64,000 bases of DNA from Clostridium saccharobutylicum DSM 13864 (GCF_000473995.1 NC_022571.1:1762501-1826500); one strand, 5' to 3'. Numbered from the stretch's first letter, positions 41,797-51,244 are shown. Notes: generated by a model not told the origin, from the sequence alone. Made by a program: numbers and translations.

Positions 41797-43707
41797 ATGG
41801 AAAATAGGAAAATATTAATTGAAAATTCACATAAGAGAAGTGAAGGTTATGGAATTGAGAAAAAATCAAATTATTCAAAGAAAATTCTTTTGGGGGAAGA
41901 ACTAGAGAAAATATTAATTATAAACAAAGAATTGATAGAAGTATCTGAAATATATATTGATATGGTTTTTTCTGCAGTAATGGATGATGACTTTATTATG
42001 GTGTTAACAGATAATAATGGATGCATTTTATACATGAAAGAAACAGAGTGTAGTAATGATAAGTTAGACTGTATAAATATTAAAGTTGGAGCTTACATGG
42101 ATGAGAGAAATATAGGAACCAATGCTATGGGAACTGCAATTAATGAAGATAAATGTGTTCAAATAACAGCTAGCGAACATTATATTGAAGGGTTTAAGGG
42201 ATTAACTTGTTCAGCAGCACCTATTCATAATACTGGTGGAGATATTATAGGAACGTTAAATTTAACTTGTAGAAGTAGTATGAAACATCCACATACACTT
42301 GGACTGGTAGTCTTTGGGGTTAAGGCAATTGAAAATGAATTGGATAAGAAAAAGATAAATGATATATTAACACAAACTTATAACTATATGGAGAGTGTTA
42401 TAGAAAATTTAGATAAGGGTATTATAATTGTTGATAAGGAAGGGAAAATAGTTAATATTAATAAGTTTGGAGCAGAAATATTTAATAAGGATAAAGATGC
42501 TTTATTAAAAGAACATATAAATTATATTCTTCCTAATTTAGAAAATATATTACCTAAATTAGATGAAAATAAAAGCACTATTATTAAAGAAGTCAAACTT
42601 AAACATACAAGTACATATAAGACTAAATTAGTTTTTAAGGGAATTAAACATAAAGAAAAAACAATTGGAATGGTTGTAACAATGAGTAATGAAAAAGAAG
42701 AAGTAGATGTGAAAGATACAACAGGTGCTTTTTTGACATTTAATGATATCATAGGTGAAAGTGCTGCAATTATTAATGTTATAACCAATTGTAAGATTAT
42801 TTCTAATAGCCCTTCCACGGTACTAATTCAAGGGGAAAGTGGAACGGGAAAAGAAGTTTTAGCACAAGCTATGCATAATTACAGCTTAAGAAGAAGAAAC
42901 AAATTTGTAGCAATAAATTGCGGAGCAATACCAGATAATATGATTGAAAGTGAATTATTTGGATATGAAGATGGGACTTTTACTGGGGGGAAAAAAGGTG
43001 GAAAGCCAGGAAAGTTTGAAATTGCAAATGGTGGAACTTTGTTTTTAGATGAAATTGGAGAAATGCCACTGGATATGCAGGTTAACTTATTAAGAGTACT
43101 TCAAGAAGGCAGAGTAACAAGGCTTGGAGGCAGTAAAGAAATTAATGTAGATGTGAGGGTGATTGCAGCTACGAATAAGAACTTAAAAAAAGAAATTAAA
43201 AAGGGAAACTTTAGAGAAGATTTATATTATAGATTATGTGTAATTCCAATAACATTGCCGCCATTAAGGGAAAGAAAAGGTGATTTAGAAAATCTTATAG
43301 AATATTTTTTGAGAGTGAAATCTTTTAAGTTAAATAAACATATGCTGGAGATTAAAGAAGATTTGTATAATAGTTTATTATCGTATAGTTGGCCAGGAAA
43401 TATAAGACAGTTAGAAAATTATATAGAAAATATAGTTAATTTAGATGGAAATTTATCATTTGATTTATGGGAAGAAGAGGATGACAAAAAAAATCAAGTG
43501 ATAATTGAAGAAATTATAGGAAATATCAGTGATAAAAGTGAAGAAGTTAACAAAGATAATTTCAATTTACAAGAATTGGAGATGAAAACTATTGAAGAAG
43601 CTATAAAATATTATAATAATAATATGACAAAAGTAGCTAAAGCACTAGGAATTAGCAGAAATACATTATATTTAAAAATAAAAAAATATCAAATAGAAAT
43701 GTACTAA
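41797..43707 (+). CDS. Sigma-54-dependent transcriptional activator (GAF-PAS-AAA-Fis)
   Basis: Start at 41797 (GGGG upstream), 636 residues. Order: N-terminal GAF-like part (~50-190, with NIGTNAMGTAI, ITASEHYIEGFKGLTCSAAP), PAS-like (~200-290, GIIIVDKEGKIVNINK), AAA+ domain (~315-545, Walker A GESGTGKEV, Walker B GGTLFLDEIGE), and a C-terminal Fis helix-turn-helix (MTKVAKALGISRNTLYLKI). The layout resembles AcoR-type activators. The sigma-54 contact loop, normally GAFTGA, reads GTFTGG. It probably activates the adjacent alcohol dehydrogenase gene, which has a sigma-54 promoter. Confidence 0.93.
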   Translation: MENRKILIENSHKRSEGYGIEKKSNYSKKILLGEELEKILIINKELIEVSEIYIDMVFSAVMDDDFIMVLTDNNGCILYMKETECSNDKLDCINIKVGAYMDERNIGTNAMGTAINEDKCVQITASEHYIEGFKGLTCSAAPIHNTGGDIIGTLNLTCRSSMKHPHTLGLVVFGVKAIENELDKKKINDILTQTYNYMESVIENLDKGIIIVDKEGKIVNINKFGAEIFNKDKDALLKEHINYILPNLENILPKLDENKSTIIKEVKLKHTSTYKTKLVFKGIKHKEKTIGMVVTMSNEKEEVDVKDTTGAFLTFNDIIGESAAIINVITNCKIISNSPSTVLIQGESGTGKEVLAQAMHNYSLRRRNKFVAINCGAIPDNMIESELFGYEDGTFTGGKKGGKPGKFEIANGGTLFLDEIGEMPLDMQVNLLRVLQEGRVTRLGGSKEINVDVRVIAATNKNLKKEIKKGNFREDLYYRLCVIPITLPPLRERKGDLENLIEYFLRVKSFKLNKHMLEIKEDLYNSLLSYSWPGNIRQLENYIENIVNLDGNLSFDLWEEEDDKKNQVIIEEIIGNISDKSEEVNKDNFNLQELEMKTIEEAIKYYNNNMTKVAKALGISRNTLYLKIKKYQIEMY

Positions 43708-43709
43708 AA

Positions 43710-43724
43710 TAGGACAGTGTCCTA
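43710..43724. promoter_or_regulatory. Upstream activating site for the sigma-54 activator
   Basis: TAGGACAGTGTCCTA is a perfect 15-bp palindrome about 120 bp before the -24/-12 promoter. A second half-matching site ATAGGACGTGTATTTTA begins 4 bp later, and GTGTCTTGTTTTAGTAC at 43751 may be a third. Position and symmetry fit enhancer sites for a Fis-type activator. Confidence 0.7.
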
Positions 43725-43842
43725 AAATAGGACGTGTATTTTATAATAAGTGTCTTGTTTTAGTACATTGTTTTGTTTTATAAGAAAAAAACATTTATCA
43801 AAAAGTGGCTTAAATAGAAAGATTGATAAAACAATAACAACT

Positions 43843-43858
43843 TGGCACGGAAATTGCT
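43843..43858 (+). promoter_or_regulatory. Sigma-54 (-24/-12) promoter of the alcohol dehydrogenase gene
   Basis: TGGCACGGAAATTGCT matches the consensus TGGCAC-N5-TTGCW at every defined position. It lies 61 bp before the adh start codon. Confidence 0.92.
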
Positions 43859-43918
43859 ATATAATATATTTGTTAAAAAATAAACAGAACACGACTAGAT
43901 TTTTAGGAGGAATTATTT

Positions 43919-45085
43919 ATGGCACGTTTTACGTTACCAAGAGATCTATATCATGGAGAAGGAGCATTAGAAGCACTTAAAACTTTAAAAGGTAAGAGAG
44001 CTTTCGTAGTAGTTGGCGGTGGGTCAATGAAAAGATTTGGTTTTCTTAAGCAAGTTGAAGATTATTTAAAAGAAGCAGGAATGGAAGTAGAATTGTTTGA
44101 AGGTGTAGAGCCAGATCCATCAGTAGAAACAGTAATGAAGGGTGCAGAGGCAATGAGAAACTTCAACCCAGATTGGATAGTTGCAATGGGTGGAGGATCA
44201 CCAATAGATGCTGCAAAAGCAATGTGGATATTCTATGAATACCCAGATTTCACTTTTGAACAAGCAGTTGTTCCATTTGGATTACCAGATCTTAGACAAA
44301 AGGCTAAATTTGTAGCTATTCCATCAACAAGTGGTACTGCTACAGAAGTTACAGCTTTCTCAGTAATAACAAATTATACAGAAAAAATAAAATATCCATT
44401 AGCTGATTTTAATATAACTCCAGATATAGCTATAGTTGATCCAGCATTAGCTCAAACTATGCCAGCTAAATTAGTTGCACATACTGGAATGGACGCATTA
44501 ACTCATGCAATAGAAGCGTATACTGCGTCATTAAGATCAAACTTTTCAGATCCATTAGCTCTTAAAGCAATTGAAATGGTACAAGAAAGTTTAGTTAAAT
44601 CATATGAAGGTGATAAAGAAGCTAGAGACTTAATGCACGAAGCTCAATGTTTAGCAGGAATGTCATTCTCAAATGCTTTACTTGGAATAGTTCATTCAAT
44701 GGCTCATAAAGTAGGAGCTGTATTCCATATACCTCACGGATGTGCTAATGCAATATTTTTACCATATGTAATTGAATATAATAGAGTAAAATGTGAAGAC
44801 AGATATGCTGATATAGCTAGAACATTAAAATTAGAAGGAAACACAGATGCAGAATTAACTGATTCTTTAATTGAAGTAATCAATAAATTCAATGATCAAT
44901 TAAATATTCCTCACTCAATGAAAGAATATGGAGTTGACGAAGCTGAATTTAAGGCAGAAGTTTCATTTATTGCTAAGAATGCAGTTTTAGATGCATGTAC
45001 AGGATCAAGTCCTAGAGAAATAGATGATGCTACAATGGAAAAATTATTAGAATGCACATACTATGGAACTAAGGTTAACTTCTAA
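43919..45085 (+). CDS. Iron-containing (type III) alcohol dehydrogenase
   Basis: 388 residues, typical for group III ADHs. Features: GGGSMKRFG and MGGGSPIDAAKAMW for the nucleotide, PSTSGTATEVTAFSVI, and metal ligands in GMDALTHAIEAY and SMAHKVGAVFHIPHG. The enzyme reduces an aldehyde to an alcohol (ethanol, butanol or a related product) with NAD(P)H. The GGGS loop and group suggest a butanol-dehydrogenase-like role in solventogenesis, not shown by sequence alone. It is expressed from the sigma-54 promoter; AGGAGG precedes the ATG. Confidence 0.93.
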   Translation: MARFTLPRDLYHGEGALEALKTLKGKRAFVVVGGGSMKRFGFLKQVEDYLKEAGMEVELFEGVEPDPSVETVMKGAEAMRNFNPDWIVAMGGGSPIDAAKAMWIFYEYPDFTFEQAVVPFGLPDLRQKAKFVAIPSTSGTATEVTAFSVITNYTEKIKYPLADFNITPDIAIVDPALAQTMPAKLVAHTGMDALTHAIEAYTASLRSNFSDPLALKAIEMVQESLVKSYEGDKEARDLMHEAQCLAGMSFSNALLGIVHSMAHKVGAVFHIPHGCANAIFLPYVIEYNRVKCEDRYADIARTLKLEGNTDAELTDSLIEVINKFNDQLNIPHSMKEYGVDEAEFKAEVSFIAKNAVLDACTGSSPREIDDATMEKLLECTYYGTKVNF

Positions 45086-45142
45086 ATAAAAAGTAATTGA
45101 CTTAATATATATTAGTATTTATAATATTGTTCAATACACACT

Positions 45143-45168
45143 AGCTCTCGCTTTAGAGAGCTTTTGTT
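45143..45168 (+). terminator. Terminator after the alcohol dehydrogenase gene
   Basis: AGCTCTC pairs with GAGAGCT (7 bp, loop GCTTTA), then TTTTGTT. The stem is short and the T-run imperfect. Confidence 0.65.
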
Positions 45169-45264
45169 AGTAAAATGACAATTAGGTATAATGTGTAAAA
45201 AATGAAAAATAAAAGTAATTTAAAATACAAAAAATTAATATGAAAAATACAGGAGGTACTAAGG

Positions 45265-46155
45265 ATGTACAAAATAGTTAGTAAAAGAGAACTTACAGGT
45301 AATATATTCTTAATGGATATAGAAGCACCAAGAGTTGCAAAATCTGCAAAACCAGGTCAATTTATAATAATAAAGAATGATGAAAAAGGTGAAAGAATAC
45401 CTTTAACAATAGCAGATTATGATAAAGAAAGAGGAACAGTAACTATAGTATTCCAAACAGTTGGAGCTGGAACTCAACAATTAGCTACTTTTAATGAAGG
45501 AGATTATGTTTGTGATTTTGTTGGACCATTAGGACAACCAAGTGAATTTGTTCTTGAAAATGTAGAAGACTTAAAGAAACAAAACATAATTTTCATAGCT
45601 GGTGGAGTAGGTGCAGCACCAGTATATCCACAGGTTAAATGGATGCATGAAAATGGAATTCAATGTGATGTTATAGTAGGTAGCAGAAACAAAGAATTAT
45701 TAATATTAGAAGAAGAAATGAAAGCTGTAGCAGGAAACCTTTATGTTGCTACTGATGATGGATCATATGGATTTAATGGTAGAGTTACTGATTGTTTAAC
45801 TGACTTAGTTAAAAATCAAGGTAGAAAATATGATCATGCAGTTGTAATTGGACCTATGATCATGATGAAGTTTATGGCTATGTTAACTAAAGAATTAGAA
45901 ATCCCAACTACAGTAAGCTTAAATCCAATAATGGTTGATGGTACAGGTATGTGTGGTGCTTGTAGAGTAACTGTTGGTAACGAAGTTAAGTTTGCATGTG
46001 TTGATGGACCAGAATTTGATGGACATTTAGTTGATTTTGACGAATCAATGAGAAGACAAACAATGTACAAATCAGAAGAAGGAAGAGCACAATTAAAATT
46101 AGAAGAAGGTAACACTCATAACCACGGTGGTTGTGGATGCAAGGGGGACAAGTAG
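45265..46155 (+). CDS. nfnA: NADH-dependent ferredoxin:NADP+ oxidoreductase, small subunit
   Basis: The 296-residue protein is a ferredoxin-reductase-like FAD/NAD subunit: PGQFIIIKNDEKGERIPLTI (FAD), GGVGAAPVYPQVKWM (nucleotide) and a C-terminal [2Fe-2S] motif GMCGACRVTVG plus FACVDGPEFDG. With NfnB it forms the electron-bifurcating transhydrogenase that links NADH and reduced ferredoxin to NADP+. It ends in a His/Gly/Cys tail. AGGAGG precedes the ATG. The stop lies 2 bp before the nfnB start. Confidence 0.93.
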   Translation: MYKIVSKRELTGNIFLMDIEAPRVAKSAKPGQFIIIKNDEKGERIPLTIADYDKERGTVTIVFQTVGAGTQQLATFNEGDYVCDFVGPLGQPSEFVLENVEDLKKQNIIFIAGGVGAAPVYPQVKWMHENGIQCDVIVGSRNKELLILEEEMKAVAGNLYVATDDGSYGFNGRVTDCLTDLVKNQGRKYDHAVVIGPMIMMKFMAMLTKELEIPTTVSLNPIMVDGTGMCGACRVTVGNEVKFACVDGPEFDGHLVDFDESMRRQTMYKSEEGRAQLKLEEGNTHNHGGCGCKGDK

Positions 46156-46157
46156 TA

Positions 46158-47549
46158 ATGAATATGCAAGATAGAATGAAAAGAACACCTGTTACTGAAC
46201 AAGCTCCAGAAGTAAGAGCTAAAAACTTTAAAGAAGTTTGTTTAGGATATGACGAACAAAATGCTGTAAAAGAAGCTAATAGATGTTTAAATTGTAAGAA
46301 TCCTAAGTGTGTTGAAGGATGTCCAGTATCAATTAACATTCCAGGATTTATTAGCAAAGCTAAAGAAGGAGATTTTGAAGGTGCTGCTAAAGAAATAGCA
46401 AAATATAGTGCATTACCAGCAGTTTGTGGTAGAGTATGTCCACAAGAAAGCCAATGTGAAGGTAATTGTGTACTTGGAATAAAAGGTGAAGCAGTAGCTA
46501 TAGGTAAATTAGAAAAATTTACAGCTGACTGGGCAAGAAAGAATAATGTAGATTTAGCAGCAACTGATTCAGCAAATGGCAAGAAAGTAGCTGTTATAGG
46601 AAGTGGTCCAGCAGGATTAACTTGTGCAGGAGATTTAGCTAAAAAAGGTTATGATGTAACTATATTTGAAGCTTTACATGAAGCAGGCGGAGTTTTAGTT
46701 TACGGAATACCTGAATTCAGATTACCTAAAGAAGATGTTGTTAAAGCTGAAATTGAAAACATAAAGAAATTAGGCGTAAAAATCGAAACTAACGTTATTA
46801 TAGGAAGAACAATAACTATAGATGAATTAATAGAAGATGAAAAATTTGATGCTGTATTTATAGGATCAGGAGCAGGTCTTCCAAAATTCATGGGAATTGA
46901 AGGAGAAAATGCAAACGGAGTATTCTCAGCTAACGAATTCTTAACAAGAGTAAACTTAATGAAAGCATTTAAAGATGATTATCATACACCAGTTAAAGCA
47001 GGAAAGAAAGTTGCTATAGTTGGTGGAGGTAACGTAGCTATGGATGCTGCAAGAACTGCATTAAGACTTGGAGCAGAAGCTCATATAGTTTACAGAAGAG
47101 GTCAAGATGAATTACCAGCAAGAGCTGAAGAAGTACATCACGCTAAAGAAGAAGGCGTAATATTTGACGTTTTAACAAATCCAACAGAAATCTTAACAGA
47201 TGAAAATGGATGGGTTAAGGGAATGAAGTGCGTTAAAATGGAACTTGGAGAACCAGATGCTTCAGGTAGAAGAAAGCCTATGGTTAAAGAAAATTCAGAA
47301 TTTGTTCTAGATGTTGATACAGTAATAATGTCACTTGGTACATCACCAAACCCATTAATATCTTCAACAACTGAAGGCTTAGAAGTTAATAAGTGGAAAT
47401 GCTTAGTTGCAGATGAAAATGGATTAACTACTAAAGAAGGCGTTTATGCTGGTGGAGATGCAGTTACAGGAGCTGCTACTGTTATCCTAGCAATGGGAGC
47501 AGGAAAGAAAGCTGCTAGCGCTATAGATGAATATTTAAATAATAAATAA
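46158..47549 (+). CDS. nfnB: NADH-dependent ferredoxin:NADP+ oxidoreductase, large subunit
   Basis: Start at 46158 (GGGGGA upstream inside nfnA's end); 463 residues. The N-terminal part binds [4Fe-4S] clusters through CLNCKNPKCVEGCP and CGRVCPQESQCEGNC. Two nucleotide-binding folds follow: GSGPAGLTCAGDL with GGVLVYGIPEFRLPK, and VGGGNVAMDAARTA. It resembles the GltD/GltA-like glutamate synthase small subunit, but the pairing with NfnA marks it as NfnB, the bifurcating-FAD subunit. The operon ends in a strong terminator. Confidence 0.93.
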   Translation: MNMQDRMKRTPVTEQAPEVRAKNFKEVCLGYDEQNAVKEANRCLNCKNPKCVEGCPVSINIPGFISKAKEGDFEGAAKEIAKYSALPAVCGRVCPQESQCEGNCVLGIKGEAVAIGKLEKFTADWARKNNVDLAATDSANGKKVAVIGSGPAGLTCAGDLAKKGYDVTIFEALHEAGGVLVYGIPEFRLPKEDVVKAEIENIKKLGVKIETNVIIGRTITIDELIEDEKFDAVFIGSGAGLPKFMGIEGENANGVFSANEFLTRVNLMKAFKDDYHTPVKAGKKVAIVGGGNVAMDAARTALRLGAEAHIVYRRGQDELPARAEEVHHAKEEGVIFDVLTNPTEILTDENGWVKGMKCVKMELGEPDASGRRKPMVKENSEFVLDVDTVIMSLGTSPNPLISSTTEGLEVNKWKCLVADENGLTTKEGVYAGGDAVTGAATVILAMGAGKKAASAIDEYLNNK

Positions 47550-47560
47550 GAAATAAAAAT

Positions 47561-47611
47561 AAAGAGCACTCTTTTGTGACATTTCACAAAAGAGTGCTCT
47601 TTATTTTTTTA
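47561..47611 (+). terminator. Terminator of nfnAB
   Basis: A perfect 19-bp stem starting AAAGAGCACTCTTTTGTGA with a 4-nt loop, then a run of T after ATT. Confidence 0.93.
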
Positions 47612-47806
47612 TAAAACTGTCTTAACTTATGAAGCTGAAAATGTACCTAAATATTTTATCAATCGCAAGATTTTTGCCCAAAATTAAGAACATATAGGTT
47701 TCCTCATTGAGAATTTAATATATTACAAACAGAGAAATATGTATCTAATTTCGGCTGGGATTAACATAAGTTCTATTCTTATTGCGACCGCTATAGTACA
47801 GATAGA

Positions 47807-47838
47807 TTGTTAACTATAAACAAAATATAAGTTGACGA
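47807..47838. promoter_or_regulatory. BirA operator upstream of bioY
   Basis: TTGTTAAC, 16 bp, then GTTGACGA: a close match to the BirA site TTGTTAAC-N14-16-GTTAACAA. The left half is perfect and the right has two changes. The right half overlaps a possible -35 (TTGACG at 47832, TATCCT 17 bp later), so biotin-loaded BirA would repress. Confidence 0.75.
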
Positions 47839-47893
47839 TATAAAAACGTTGGACTATCCTTATATGTGAATATTATGGTTAGGAGGAATAATT

Positions 47894-48448
47894 ATGAAAA
47901 GTACGAGAAGCTTAATTTTGGTATCCATGTTTGCAGCATTAACAGCAATTGGAGCTTTTATAAAAATACCAATTCCATTTGTACCATTTACTCTTCAATA
48001 TCTGTTTTGTGCATTATCGGGTATGATTTTGGGATCAAAATTAGGAGCATTATCACAAATAGTTTATGTGACAATTGGACTTATTGGGATACCTGTATTT
48101 ACAGAAGGAGGTGGAATTAATTATATATTTAAGCCGACATTTGGTTACCTTATTGGTTTTATAATAGCGGCATATGTTATAGGAAAGATAAGAGAAAAAG
48201 TAAAAAAATTAACTTTTCTAAAAGCAGTATTAATATTACTTTTAGGTTTGTTTTTTATATACCTATTTGGAGTAGTGTATATATACATTAGCTATAATTT
48301 ATATTTAGGTCAAAAAATTTCTTTTTATTTTGCATTTTTTTATGGTTTTGTGGTTTGCGTAGCTGGAGATTTGATACTAACAATATTTTCGGCATATATT
48401 TCAGTTAAAGTACTACCTATATTAGATAGATATGGATATATAGAGTAA
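47894..48448 (+). CDS. bioY: Biotin transporter BioY (ECF S component)
   Basis: 184 residues, six hydrophobic segments, with the BioY core: IPFVPFTLQYLFCALSG and GGINYIFKPTFGYLIGF. It binds biotin at the membrane and works with a shared energy-coupling module encoded elsewhere. AGGAGG lies 8 bp before the ATG. It starts the bioYDA operon under the predicted BirA site. Central hydrophobic part (residues ~110-150) is less conserved. Confidence 0.92.
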   Translation: MKSTRSLILVSMFAALTAIGAFIKIPIPFVPFTLQYLFCALSGMILGSKLGALSQIVYVTIGLIGIPVFTEGGGINYIFKPTFGYLIGFIIAAYVIGKIREKVKKLTFLKAVLILLLGLFFIYLFGVVYIYISYNLYLGQKISFYFAFFYGFVVCVAGDLILTIFSAYISVKVLPILDRYGYIE

Positions 48449-48480
48449 GAATATTACATGATTAAAAGTGAGGGAGAAAA

Positions 48481-49233
48481 ATGACAAAGGGAATATTTAT
48501 AGTTGGAACAGATACTGATGCAGGTAAAACTATTGTAACGTCAGGACTTATGCATGTTATGAGGAGTAATGGATATAATGCGACTTATTTCAAAGCAGCA
48601 TTGAGTGGAGCTATTGAGGTAGGTAATGATATTATCCCTGGTGATACAAAGATTGTTAGTGAAATGGGTAATTTACATGAGGATTATGAAAACATAACAC
48701 CATATGTTTATAAGACTGCAGTATCACCACATCTTGCATCAAAAATTGAAGAGAAACCTATCAATATAAATGTCATAAAAGAAAAATTCAATTATTTAAA
48801 GGAAAAATATGATTATATAATTATGGAAGGCAGTGGCGGAATATTATGTCCATTAATAGATGATGAAAATGGAATATATGGACTTGAGAATCTTATTAAA
48901 GATTTGAATATGAGTGTTATTCTTGTTGCAAGAGCTGGACTAGGAACAATCAATCATACAGTATTGACTGTAAGATATATGGAATCATTAGGAATTAATA
49001 TTAAAGGAATTATAATAAACAATTATATAGGTAATCTTCTTCATAATAATAACATTGAAATGATACAAAAGATTACCAAGTTACCTATAATAGGTAAGCT
49101 TGAAAATATTAAAAACATTGAAGGTATTGAAAATGTTGAGAATATAAATGATTCTATGGTTAGCGCTATAAGGACATATGCTGAAAAGTCTTTTAATGTT
49201 TCTACTCTAGAAGAATGTATGGACGAACTATAA
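48481..49233 (+). CDS. bioD: Dethiobiotin synthetase
   Basis: The 250-residue protein begins GIFIVGTDTDAGKTIVTSGLMH, the P-loop of BioD. It continues with FKAALSGA (normally FKPVxSG), MEGSGGILCP and ILVARAGLGTINHT. It forms dethiobiotin from DAPA, CO2 and ATP. The replacement of the usual KPV by KAA in motif FKPV is mild. It starts 32 bp after bioY and ends 23 bp before the bioA start. Confidence 0.92.
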   Translation: MTKGIFIVGTDTDAGKTIVTSGLMHVMRSNGYNATYFKAALSGAIEVGNDIIPGDTKIVSEMGNLHEDYENITPYVYKTAVSPHLASKIEEKPININVIKEKFNYLKEKYDYIIMEGSGGILCPLIDDENGIYGLENLIKDLNMSVILVARAGLGTINHTVLTVRYMESLGINIKGIIINNYIGNLLHNNNIEMIQKITKLPIIGKLENIKNIEGIENVENINDSMVSAIRTYAEKSFNVSTLEECMDEL

Positions 49234-49256
49234 AGTGAAAGTTGAGGTATATTTAT

Positions 49257-50618
49257 ATGAATGATTATGTAAAAAAAGATTTAAAGTATATATGGCATCC
49301 TTGTGCACAAGCGAAAGATTATGATGATTTTAAACCAATAGTAATTGAAAAAGGTGAAGGTGTTTGGCTTTATGATATAGATGGAAATAGGTATTTAGAT
49401 TGTATATCATCTTGGTGGACTAATACTTTAGGGCATAGTAACAAGAGAATTAATGAAGCAATAAAAAGACAAGTTGACAATGTTGAACATGTTATATTTG
49501 CGGATTTTTCAAATAAGCCAGCTATAGAGTTAGCTGAAAAGCTTGTGGAAATAACACCGGACAAGCTTACAAAAATATTTTTCTCTGATAATGGATCTTC
49601 AGCGGTAGAAATAGCTTTAAAAATGAGTTTTCATTATAATATGCAAATGGGAAATCCAAGAAAAAAGAGATTTGTAACACTAAGTGGAGCATATCATGGA
49701 GAAACTTTAGGGGCATTATCTGTATGTGATATTGATAAATATAATGAAGTTTATAAACCTCTTCTTTTAGAAACTTTAAGAGTTGAAGGGCCAGATTGTT
49801 ATAGATGTAAATACGGCCTTCAAAGGGAAGTTTGTAATGCGGAGTGTTTTGAAAACATGGAGAAATGCTTGACAGAAAACAATGAGGAGATAAGTGCAGT
49901 GATAGTTGAGCCTATGGTTCAAGGTGCAGCAGGAATGAGAATTTATTCTCCAATATATCTAAAAAAGCTTCGAGAGCTTTGTGATAAATACAATATACAT
50001 CTTATTGCGGATGAAATTGCAATGGGATTTGGTAGAACAGGAAAGATGTTTGCATGTAATCATGCTGAAATAAGTCCAGATTTTATGTGTCTTTCAAAAG
50101 GAATTTCTGCTGGATATATGCCTATGTCAGCAGTTATGACTACAGATAAAATATATAATTGTTTCTATGGAGATTATAAAGAACTAAAAACATTTATACA
50201 TAGTCATACTTATACGGGTAATGCTATGGCTTGTGCTATTGGAGTAGAAAATCTGAAGATATTTGAAGAAGATAATATTATAAAAAATAATATAAAAAAG
50301 GGTGAGCTTATAAAGAAACTTACATTAGAAAAAGCAGAAGCTTCGAAGCATGTAGGTGATGTAAGAAGCATAGGAATGATAACAGCGATTGAATTAGTAA
50401 AAGATAAAAAAACAAAGGAAACTTATCCTTGGCAAATGAGGGTGGGCTATGAAATTTATAGAATTGCTCTTAAAAAAGGATTATTGTTAAGACCAATGGG
50501 GAATGTATTGTATTTTATTCCACCATATGTGATTAATGAAGATGATATAAAATTTATGGTAAATACGTGCTTTGAAAGTATAGAAGAATACTATAAAAGA
50601 ACAGTTGATATTATGTAA
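49257..50618 (+). CDS. bioA: Adenosylmethionine-8-amino-7-oxononanoate aminotransferase
   Basis: Start at 49257 (TTGAGGT upstream); 453 residues. The class III aminotransferase signatures are YLDCISSWWTNTLGH, FFSDNGSSAVEIALKM, SGAYHGETLGAL, HLIADEIAMGFGRTG and the PLP lysine in CLSKGISAGYMPMSA. The SSWW element is specific for BioA. It makes DAPA from KAPA using SAM as amino donor. bioB and bioF are not in this operon, so the pathway must be completed elsewhere or KAPA/DAPA salvaged. Confidence 0.93.
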   Translation: MNDYVKKDLKYIWHPCAQAKDYDDFKPIVIEKGEGVWLYDIDGNRYLDCISSWWTNTLGHSNKRINEAIKRQVDNVEHVIFADFSNKPAIELAEKLVEITPDKLTKIFFSDNGSSAVEIALKMSFHYNMQMGNPRKKRFVTLSGAYHGETLGALSVCDIDKYNEVYKPLLLETLRVEGPDCYRCKYGLQREVCNAECFENMEKCLTENNEEISAVIVEPMVQGAAGMRIYSPIYLKKLRELCDKYNIHLIADEIAMGFGRTGKMFACNHAEISPDFMCLSKGISAGYMPMSAVMTTDKIYNCFYGDYKELKTFIHSHTYTGNAMACAIGVENLKIFEEDNIIKNNIKKGELIKKLTLEKAEASKHVGDVRSIGMITAIELVKDKKTKETYPWQMRVGYEIYRIALKKGLLLRPMGNVLYFIPPYVINEDDIKFMVNTCFESIEEYYKRTVDIM

Positions 50619-50621
50619 TAA

Positions 50622-50712
50622 ATAGGCACATTCAAAAAATAATAAGTCCATATGCAAAGGTTATTTTTCATCATGACATTTTGGACTTGTTATTTTATTT
50701 AATGTATATAAA
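50622..50712. repeat. Family A element, short form (A14)
   Basis: About 90 bp: left TAGGCACATTC with AATAATAAGTCC, right GGACTTGTTATTTTATTTAA. It begins 3 bp after bioA. Confidence 0.7.
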
Positions 50713-51065
50713 ATAATAATTAGTTATAATAAAAAGTATGTGATTTTAATAAAAGTGAATGTTTTTTACTTACTTTAATATGCTTCAAAATATTGCAATT
50801 GTTGAAGAGAAATCAAGAAAGAATATTTTTAGCTTTTGTTATTTTTATAAAAACTACTTGATAATTATTATTAAATAGTATATATTATTAATATAGAAAG
50901 TAATAATATATAGGTCGTAAAAGATTTTATTAATAAATTCTAAGTCTCAGCAGAAGAAGTATAGAGCAATATTTATTATTTATAAATTTTATTAATTAGA
51001 ACTTATATGTTAAAATAGAAATAGAAAGTTAATAGATTTTTATTTTTATAAAGGAGGGATTAATA
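50713..51065. other. AT-rich gap
   Basis: I see nothing but AT-rich sequence and the AGGAGGG site of the next small gene. Confidence 0.6.
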
Positions 51066-51236
51066 ATGGGAAATTTAATTAAAATTAATATGTATTCAGA
51101 AATTAAAAAAGGTAAGAAGAAAAATTTGAAATTAGAAAATATAGAGAAGGTTATTTCGGCGTATAATATTTGGTTAGAAAAGACAAATAGAGAGGATAGA
51201 ATAGAAAATTATGAGAAATTCTTACGAGCTCAATAA
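51066..51236 (+). CDS. Small basic protein (56 aa)
   Basis: ATG 8 bp after AGGAGGG. The 56 residues are soluble and Lys/Glu-rich: NLIKINMYSEIKKGKKKNLK then an amphipathic helical part VISAYNIWLEKTNREDRIEN. I believe this resembles small conserved clostridial proteins of unknown function, but cannot name a family. A terminator follows 9 bp after the stop, so it is a single-gene unit. Confidence 0.7.
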   Translation: MGNLIKINMYSEIKKGKKKNLKLENIEKVISAYNIWLEKTNREDRIENYEKFLRAQ

Positions 51237-51244
51237 ATATTTTT

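Noticed and set aside
47866-48120. ORF overlapping the bioY start in another frame
   Set aside because: It is out of frame with the clear BioY protein, and its start lies upstream of the AGGAGG used by bioY.
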